Below the pieces are notes generated by a model, which did not search any database, was not told where the DNA came from, and saw only the letters and a program-made list of their open reading frames with translations. A stretch of DNA of 64,000 nucleotides from Erwinia sp. E602 (GTDB lineage: Bacteria > Pseudomonadota > Gammaproteobacteria > Enterobacterales > Enterobacteriaceae), in contig NZ_CP046582.1 in the NCBI RefSeq assembly GCF_018141005.1, forward strand, positions 992,001 to 1,056,000, given 5' to 3'. Made by a program: the position numbers and the translations under genes. Positions 58,181-64,000 of this stretch are shown here, one piece after another. Within the stretch, counting starts at the first letter, position 1, and the number at the start of each line of letters is the position of its first letter.

Positions 58181-59844
58181 AAAAGGCCGCAGGACAATTC
58201 TGGGCGCTGTGTCGCCCGTTCTGGGGCCAGCGCAGCAGCGTACAGGCATGGCTGATTATGCTGGTGATGCTGGCGCTGGGTGGCAGCGTGATCTGGCTTA
58301 ACGTGCTGTTCGTACAGTGGACCAAGTCGTTCTATGACGCGCTGACGGCGCTGGACGGCGGCAAGATTTATGCGCTGGTGAAGGAGTACGCGCTCTATAT
58401 CCTGATCTACGTTTTCGCCATCGTCTATGAAGTGTGGTTCCGCAAGCTGTTGATAATCCGCTGGCGCGGCGCGCTGACCGCCGAGCTGGTGGACAGCTGG
58501 CTGGCGAAGCGGGCGTTTTACCGCATGTCGCTGAGCGGCCGCGTGGATAACCCCGACCAGCGTATCGCGCAGGATATCGAGATTTTTGTCACCAAAACGA
58601 TTGGCCTGACCGTCGATCTGCTGCTGAACCCGATCCAGCTGTTTACCTTTGTCTTTATTCTCTGGCAGCTCTCGGGGGTGCAGCAAATCACTCTGTTCGG
58701 CAACGAGTGGACCATCCACGGTTATCTGGTGTGGGTGGTGCTGGTCTATACCCTGGCGGGTACGCTGGTCACCCATCTGCTGGGTAAAAAAATGCACGGG
58801 CTGACGGTGAGCAAAGAGCGTCTGGAGGGTAACTTCCGCGCCTCGCTGCTGCGCAAGCACGATAACGCCGAGCAGATCGCCCAGTACGGCGGTGAGCAGC
58901 AGGAAAAAAGTCACCTCGCGCGCCACTTCCAGGCGGTGACCGGCAACTGGCGCTCGCTGATGAACGCCGAACGTAATATGAATCTGTTTATTGTCGGCTA
59001 CACCCGCGTCAGCCAGATCGTGCCGGTGTTTGCCGCGCTGCCGCTGCTGCTGAATAAAACCGTCACCTTCGGCGGGCTGATGCAGATCCGTAGCGCCTTT
59101 AACCAGGTGCATATCGTGCTGAGCTGGTTTATCCGCGTCTACCCGGCACTGATCGAGCTGTCGGCCAGTATGCAGCGCCTTTCGCAGTTCCGCGCCGAGA
59201 TCCTGCAACACCAGTCGCAGCAGGAGCAGGCAGATGCCGGTAAACGGTTGCAGATTGGCAGCCTCTCCTTCCGTACCCCGCAGGGGCAGCCGCTGCTGCA
59301 CGACGTGGCGTTTCACTGTGAACCGGGCAGCTGGAGCAAGCTGACCGGCGAGAGCGGCCTGGGTAAATCGACGCTGCTGCGCACGCTGAACGGCCTGTGG
59401 CCCTACTACGACGGCCAGTGGCAGCTGCAGGAAGGTCGCAGCCTGCTGCTGCCGCAGCAGAGCTACCTCGGCCACGGCACGCTGGCGGAGATCCTCTGCT
59501 ATCCGCAGCCGGTGCTGGCGGCGAGTGACGCGCTGCGTGAGGCGCTGGACAAGGTGGGGCTGGGTGCCTGGCGCGACCGGCTGGACGAGCAGCTGAACTG
59601 GGACCGCATCTTCTCCGGCGGCGAACGCCAGCGTCTGGCCTTTGCCCGCGCGCTGCTGGCGCGGCCTGAGACGCTGTGGCTGGACGAAGCCACCAGCAGC
59701 CTCGATCACGCCGCCGCCCGTGCGCTGCTGGCGCTGGTGCGCCGCGAACTGCCGGGCACCACGGTAGTGGCGGTGACCCATCAGCAGGAGCTGGATGACC
59801 TGTTCCCGCAGCACTACGACCTCGGCCGTTTCCGCCCGGCCTGA
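58177..59844 (+). CDS. fusD: ABC transporter, membrane-ATPase fusion (FusD/YddA type)
   Basis: A 555-residue half-transporter of the SbmA/BacA-like family. The N-terminal part has about six membrane helices (first at residues 20-45) and the family motif VWFRKLLIIRWRGALTAELVDSWL near residue 88. The C-terminal ATPase has Walker A GESGLGKST near 390-398, signature SGGERQRLAFARALL near 484, and Walker B TLWLDEATSSLD. E. coli YddA and Pectobacterium FusD are the counterparts; FusD is thought to move the protease product or ferredoxin-derived material across the inner membrane. It overlaps the protease gene by four bases. Confidence 0.9.
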   Translation: MKKAAGQFWALCRPFWGQRSSVQAWLIMLVMLALGGSVIWLNVLFVQWTKSFYDALTALDGGKIYALVKEYALYILIYVFAIVYEVWFRKLLIIRWRGALTAELVDSWLAKRAFYRMSLSGRVDNPDQRIAQDIEIFVTKTIGLTVDLLLNPIQLFTFVFILWQLSGVQQITLFGNEWTIHGYLVWVVLVYTLAGTLVTHLLGKKMHGLTVSKERLEGNFRASLLRKHDNAEQIAQYGGEQQEKSHLARHFQAVTGNWRSLMNAERNMNLFIVGYTRVSQIVPVFAALPLLLNKTVTFGGLMQIRSAFNQVHIVLSWFIRVYPALIELSASMQRLSQFRAEILQHQSQQEQADAGKRLQIGSLSFRTPQGQPLLHDVAFHCEPGSWSKLTGESGLGKSTLLRTLNGLWPYYDGQWQLQEGRSLLLPQQSYLGHGTLAEILCYPQPVLAASDALREALDKVGLGAWRDRLDEQLNWDRIFSGGERQRLAFARALLARPETLWLDEATSSLDHAAARALLALVRRELPGTTVVAVTHQQELDDLFPQHYDLGRFRPA

Positions 59845-59851
59845 CTGACCT

Positions 59852-59885
59852 CCCCCGCCCGCAGGGGCGGGGGTTGGCGTTTCTT
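59852..59885 (+). terminator. Terminator-like hairpin after the Fus operon
   Basis: A 9-bp stem (cccccgccc / gggcggggg) with a gcag loop is followed by an interrupted T-rich stretch (ttggcgtttctt). It starts eight bases past the stop and would end the operon transcript. Confidence 0.65.
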
Positions 59886-59976
59886 TACATCCCCCGGCAC
59901 AAATCCGCTTTAACTCTTCCCGCCCTTTGCTTACCATCAGTTTTCTGACTCTTTCTCACCGCTTTATGGATATCCG

Positions 59977-61059
59977 ATGCGTTCTCTGGCCACTCTTCTC
60001 CCTGTTGTCGCTTTACTCTCTGCCTGCAGCAGCCAGCCGAAACCGGCCACCGCTGAACCGACGGGTAACCCGTTTAAAGGTAACGGCGGCTTCCTGCTGC
60101 AGCCTTCGCACAGCGGTAGCGTGCTGGGCGGCGACTTTGCCGATAACCAGGCCGCCAACGCCTTTATTGATAATATGGTGCGCAAGCACGGCTTTGAGCG
60201 CCAGCAGCTGCATGACGTGCTGGCGCAGGCGAAAAACCTCGACTTTGTGCTGCGGCTGATGGACAAGCAGGCTCCAACCGCCCAGGGACCGACCGGCCCG
60301 AACGGCGCCTGGCTGCGCTATCGCGGCAAATTTATCACCCCGGATAACGTGCAGAACGGCGTGGCGTTCTGGAGCCAGTATCAGGATGCGCTGCAGCGCG
60401 CGCAGCAGACCTACGGCGTGCCGCCGGAAATTATCGTCGGCATTATCGGCGTGGAGACGCGCTGGGGGCGGGTGATGGGCAAAACGCGCATCATCGACGC
60501 GCTGGCCACGCTGGCCTTTAACTACCCGCGCCGCGCCGCCTACTTCAGCGGCGAGCTGGAAACCTTCCTGCTGATGGCGCGCACCGAAGGCGACGATCCG
60601 CTGGATCTGCGCGGATCGTTCGCCGGCGCGATGGGCTACGGCCAGTTTATGCCGTCGGCGTTTAAAGAGTACGCGGTGGACTTCAACGGTGACGGCCATA
60701 TCAACCTGTGGGACCCGGTCGACGCTATCGGCAGCGTGGCGCACTACTTCCAGGCGCACGGCTGGGTAACCGGCGGCACGGTAGCGGTAATGGCTAACGG
60801 CCAGGCACCGGGCATGGAGAGCGGCTTCAAAACCCGATACAGCGTCTCCTCGCTGGCGGCGGCGGGGCTGTCGCCACAGATCCCGCTGGATAATAACCAG
60901 CAGGTCAGCCTGCTCAAGTTTGACGTCGGCACCAGCTACCAGTACTGGTACGGTTTACCGAACTTCTACGCCATTACCCGTTATAACCACAGCAATCACT
61001 ATGCGATGGCGGTATGGCAGCTGGGTGAGGCGGTAGGGCGCGCACGTCAGGGGCAGTAA
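59977..61059 (+). CDS. mltB: Membrane-bound lytic murein transglycosylase B
   Basis: MltB cleaves the glycan strands of peptidoglycan. The 360-residue lipoprotein has a signal with lipobox LSAC (cysteine 17) and an SLT-2 domain with catalytic glutamate 160 in GIIGVETRWGRVMGKTRIIDAL, then GAMGYGQFMPSAFKEYAVDFNGDGHINLWDPVDAIGSVAHYF. The C-terminus is complete. It is a separate transcription unit after the Fus operon terminator. Confidence 0.96.
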   Translation: MRSLATLLPVVALLSACSSQPKPATAEPTGNPFKGNGGFLLQPSHSGSVLGGDFADNQAANAFIDNMVRKHGFERQQLHDVLAQAKNLDFVLRLMDKQAPTAQGPTGPNGAWLRYRGKFITPDNVQNGVAFWSQYQDALQRAQQTYGVPPEIIVGIIGVETRWGRVMGKTRIIDALATLAFNYPRRAAYFSGELETFLLMARTEGDDPLDLRGSFAGAMGYGQFMPSAFKEYAVDFNGDGHINLWDPVDAIGSVAHYFQAHGWVTGGTVAVMANGQAPGMESGFKTRYSVSSLAAAGLSPQIPLDNNQQVSLLKFDVGTSYQYWYGLPNFYAITRYNHSNHYAMAVWQLGEAVGRARQGQ

Positions 61060-61148
61060 GCGGCAAAACCTTGTTGCATTTCGCTGAGTTATCGCGGTGA
61101 CAGACGGGCTACACTTAGCCCGTCTGTTCTGACATTCAATGAGGCACA

Positions 61149-61925
61149 ATGAAAGACTGGAACCCCGATCTCTACCGGCAGTTCGAAGCGGAGCGTACGC
61201 GCCCGGCTGAAGAACTGCTCAGGCGCATCCCTCTTACTCAGATTAATCACGCCACCGATCTCGGCTGCGGCCCCGGCAACAGCACCGAGCTGCTGCATCG
61301 CGCCTGGCCCTCTGCGCAGATCACCGGGCTGGACAGCTCGCAGGCGATGATCGACCAGGCGCGGCAGCGGCTGCCCGGCTGTCGCTTCGAGCTGGCCGAT
61401 ATCCGCAGCTGGCAGGCGCGGCCCGCCCAGGATGTGATTTATGCCAACGCCTCGCTGCAGTGGCTGACCGATCACCCGGTGCTGCTGCCGCACCTGGTGG
61501 CACAGCTGGCCCCCGGCGGCGTGCTGGCGGTGCAGATGCCGGATAACCTTGACCAGCCCACCCACAGCCTGATGCGTGATGTCGCAGCGCGCCCGGCGTG
61601 GCAGGAGAAAATCCCGCCGTCCGCCGCCGACCGCAAGCGGCTGCTCAGCACCGAAACCTACTACGATCTGCTGACCGCCGCCGGCTGCCGGGTGGATATC
61701 TGGCGCACCACCTATTACCACGTGATGCCTTCGGCGGCGGCGGTGGTTGACTGGCTGCGCGCCACCGGGTTGCGGCCTTACCTCGCCGCGCTCAGCGAGG
61801 CGGAACAGGCGCAGTACCTGGCCGAGTATCAGGCGGAAATTGAGCGCGCGCTGCCGCCGCGCCAGGACGGTAACCGGCTGATGGCCTTCCCGCGCCTGTT
61901 TATGGTGGCGCAGAAAGCCGGTTAA
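61149..61925 (+). CDS. tam: Trans-aconitate 2-methyltransferase
   Basis: Tam methylates trans-aconitate with S-adenosylmethionine. The 258-residue cytosolic enzyme has the SAM-binding [15 protein letters not shown] near residue 35, [16 protein letters not shown] near residue 60, and the family segments [14 protein letters not shown] and [18 protein letters not shown]. It ends [20 protein letters not shown], the part that recurs as degenerate repeats downstream. Length is normal. Confidence 0.93.
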   Translation: MKDWNPDLYRQFEAERTRPAEELLRRIPLTQINHATDLGCGPGNSTELLHRAWPSAQITGLDSSQAMIDQARQRLPGCRFELADIRSWQARPAQDVIYANASLQWLTDHPVLLPHLVAQLAPGGVLAVQMPDNLDQPTHSLMRDVAARPAWQEKIPPSAADRKRLLSTETYYDLLTAAGCRVDIWRTTYYHVMPSAAAVVDWLRATGLRPYLAALSEAEQAQYLAEYQAEIERALPPRQDGNRLMAFPRLFMVAQKAG

Positions 61926-62160
61926 CCGTTCTGACGGGATGGCAACCGTCTAGTGCCTTTCCTGCGTCTGCGCAGGATACGCGGCGGGTTAACCATTGTC
62001 GTTCAGTGTTCAACGGGGATGGCAGCCGGCTGGTGCCTTTCCTGCGTCTGCGCAGGATACGCGGCGGGTTAACCGATGTCGTTCACCGTTCAACGGGGAG
62101 GGCAACCGGCTGATGGCCTTCCCCCATCTGTAGCGGATATGCGCGCATTCACCGTTTATC
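61869..62160 (+). repeat. 80-bp degenerate tandem repeats of the tam 3' end
   Basis: The motif ggcaaccggctgatggcctt and its close variants occur at 61869 (inside tam), 61941, 62021 and 62101, spaced 72, 80 and 80 bp. The units at 61941 and 62021 are about 90 percent alike over 80 bp and share cgcaggatacgcggcgggtt. The last copy at 62101 is closer to tam than the middle ones. They carry stop codons in the tam frame, so they are not extra protein repeats. Confidence 0.8.
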
Positions 62161-62323
62161 TTACCGGCCTGCTGCTTTGTGCACCGTACCTTGAGAAAAA
62201 TGTCCCTGCGCCGTAACCGCCCGTACTGCCGCTGAAGGCGCACCGCAAAATCTGCTTTCTCTGCACCGCCGGCCGGGGAAAGGTGCTACTCTTTCGCTCT
62301 TCACGTTCGGCAGGAGGGAGAGC
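62161..62323. other. Gap before pncC
   Basis: About 160 bp past the tam-type repeats with no supported gene; it ends in the strong aggagggag ribosome site of pncC. Confidence 0.4.
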
Positions 62324-62818
62324 ATGACCGATAACGAATTAAACCAACTGAGCGCCCGTCTGGGCCAGCGGCTGCAGGCCGAAGGTGCCAGCGTCACCGC
62401 GGCGGAATCCTGCACCGGTGGCTGGATCGCCAAGGTGCTGACCGACATCGCCGGCAGCTCGGCCTGGTTCCAGCGCGGCTTTGTCACCTACAGCAACGAA
62501 GCCAAGCAGCAGATGATCGGCGTCAGCGCCGCTGCGCTGGCGGAGCACGGCGCGGTGAGCGAAGCGGTGGTGCGTGAGATGGCACAGGGCGCGCTGCAGG
62601 CGGCAGGCGCGGATTACGCGCTCTCGGTTAGCGGCATCGCCGGGCCGGACGGCGGCAGCGATGAAAAACCGGTCGGTACCGTCTGGTTTGGTTTCGCCAG
62701 CGCCAGCGGGGAGGTGAGGGCAGAGCGCCGCCGGTTTAGCGGCGACCGTGAGGCGGTTCGTCGCCAGGCCACCGCCCACGCGCTACAGACGCTGCTCGAC
62801 CACCTTTCTGCAAAATAG
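62324..62818 (+). CDS. pncC: Nicotinamide-nucleotide amidase PncC
   Basis: PncC (CinA C-terminal domain family) deamidates nicotinamide mononucleotide in NAD recycling. The 164-residue enzyme has VTAAESCTGGWIAKVLTDIAGSSAWFQRGFVTYSNEAKQQMIGV and SVSGIAGPDGGSDEKPVGTVWFGFAS. A strong aggaggg ribosome site precedes the ATG. It lies directly upstream of recA, the usual enterobacterial order (formerly ygaD). Confidence 0.95.
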   Translation: MTDNELNQLSARLGQRLQAEGASVTAAESCTGGWIAKVLTDIAGSSAWFQRGFVTYSNEAKQQMIGVSAAALAEHGAVSEAVVREMAQGALQAAGADYALSVSGIAGPDGGSDEKPVGTVWFGFASASGEVRAERRRFSGDREAVRRQATAHALQTLLDHLSAK

Positions 62819-62821
62819 AGC

Positions 62822-62849
62822 TTGATACTGTATGACCATACAGTATAAT
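62822..62849 (+). promoter_or_regulatory. recA promoter with overlapping LexA box
   Basis: The SOS box tactgtatgaccatacagta (62826-62845) fits CTG-N10-CAG and differs from the E. coli recA box at one base. The -35 TTGATA (62822-62827) and -10 TATAAT (62844-62849) are 16 bases apart, so LexA would block both. Confidence 0.95.
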
Positions 62850-62913
62850 TAACGCATATTTTTGAACCAAAGCAGCGCCCGCGTATGCTTTACCCGCACG
62901 ATCAGGAGTAGAA

Positions 62914-63981
<1,068 letters not shown>

Positions 63982-64000
63982 TCCCTGGCGTGCTTATCAG

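Overview
The window is a chromosomal segment of an enterobacterium, most likely an Erwinia- or Pantoea-like member of the Erwiniaceae. The GC-rich core carries the enterobacterial order cysC-ygbE-ftsB-ispD-ispF-truD, surE-pcm-nlpD-rpoS, mutS, and later mltB, tam, pncC-recA. A plant- or insect-associated lifestyle is suggested by a SPI-1-like type III secretion system and a Fus/PqqL-type protein-iron uptake locus. The genus is inferred from gene content and composition, not proven.

Layout. 1-8.9 kb is core: the 3' end of cysC, ygbE, ftsB, the isoprenoid genes ispD-ispF, truD, then surE-pcm-nlpD-rpoS. A leftward two-gene cassette (a Sel1-repeat protein plus an unknown protein) sits between truD and surE, which are directly joined in E. 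coli. mutS faces rpoS across a bidirectional terminator. 11.7-14.5 kb is a degraded zone: an orphan fimbrial-type gene broken at a run of ten cytosines and by a later in-frame stop, then about 1.6 kb of mostly AT-rich DNA without a clear gene, holding a strong promoter-like site and a (CCTGTG)6 repeat.

14.5-40.8 kb is a near-complete Inv-Spa/Prg-Org type III secretion island lying beside mutS, as SPI-1 does in Salmonella. A HilA-like winged-helix protein comes first. The basal-body operon (prgHIJK-orgABC-iagB) runs left, and the export operon (invFGEABCIJ-spaOPQRS) runs right and is followed by the class II chaperone, three translocon/tip proteins, a SipA-position candidate effector and the acyl carrier protein IacP. 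The machinery genes are AT-rich; the translocator genes are nearer host composition. No InvH-type pilotin, HilC/D-type regulator or SicP/SptP pair was seen.

41-48.4 kb is accessory metabolism: a LysR regulator divergent from an aldehyde dehydrogenase/AhpD-like/quinone oxidoreductase operon, a Fic-domain gene overlapping tail-to-tail with a small gene, and katG. 48.6-50.2 kb holds a short BCCT transporter behind a perfect BetI-like palindrome.

50.6-59.8 kb holds an RcnB-like periplasmic protein and then a Fur-box-preceded operon of TonB-like protein, TonB-dependent receptor, M16 protease and ABC transporter. This matches FusB-FusA-FusC-FusD (ferredoxin piracy in Pectobacterium) and E. coli yddA-yddB-pqqL. 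Arrays of short hairpin repeats flank and interrupt the operon.

60-64 kb returns to core: mltB, tam (followed by degenerate 80-bp copies of its own 3' end), pncC, and recA with a canonical LexA box.
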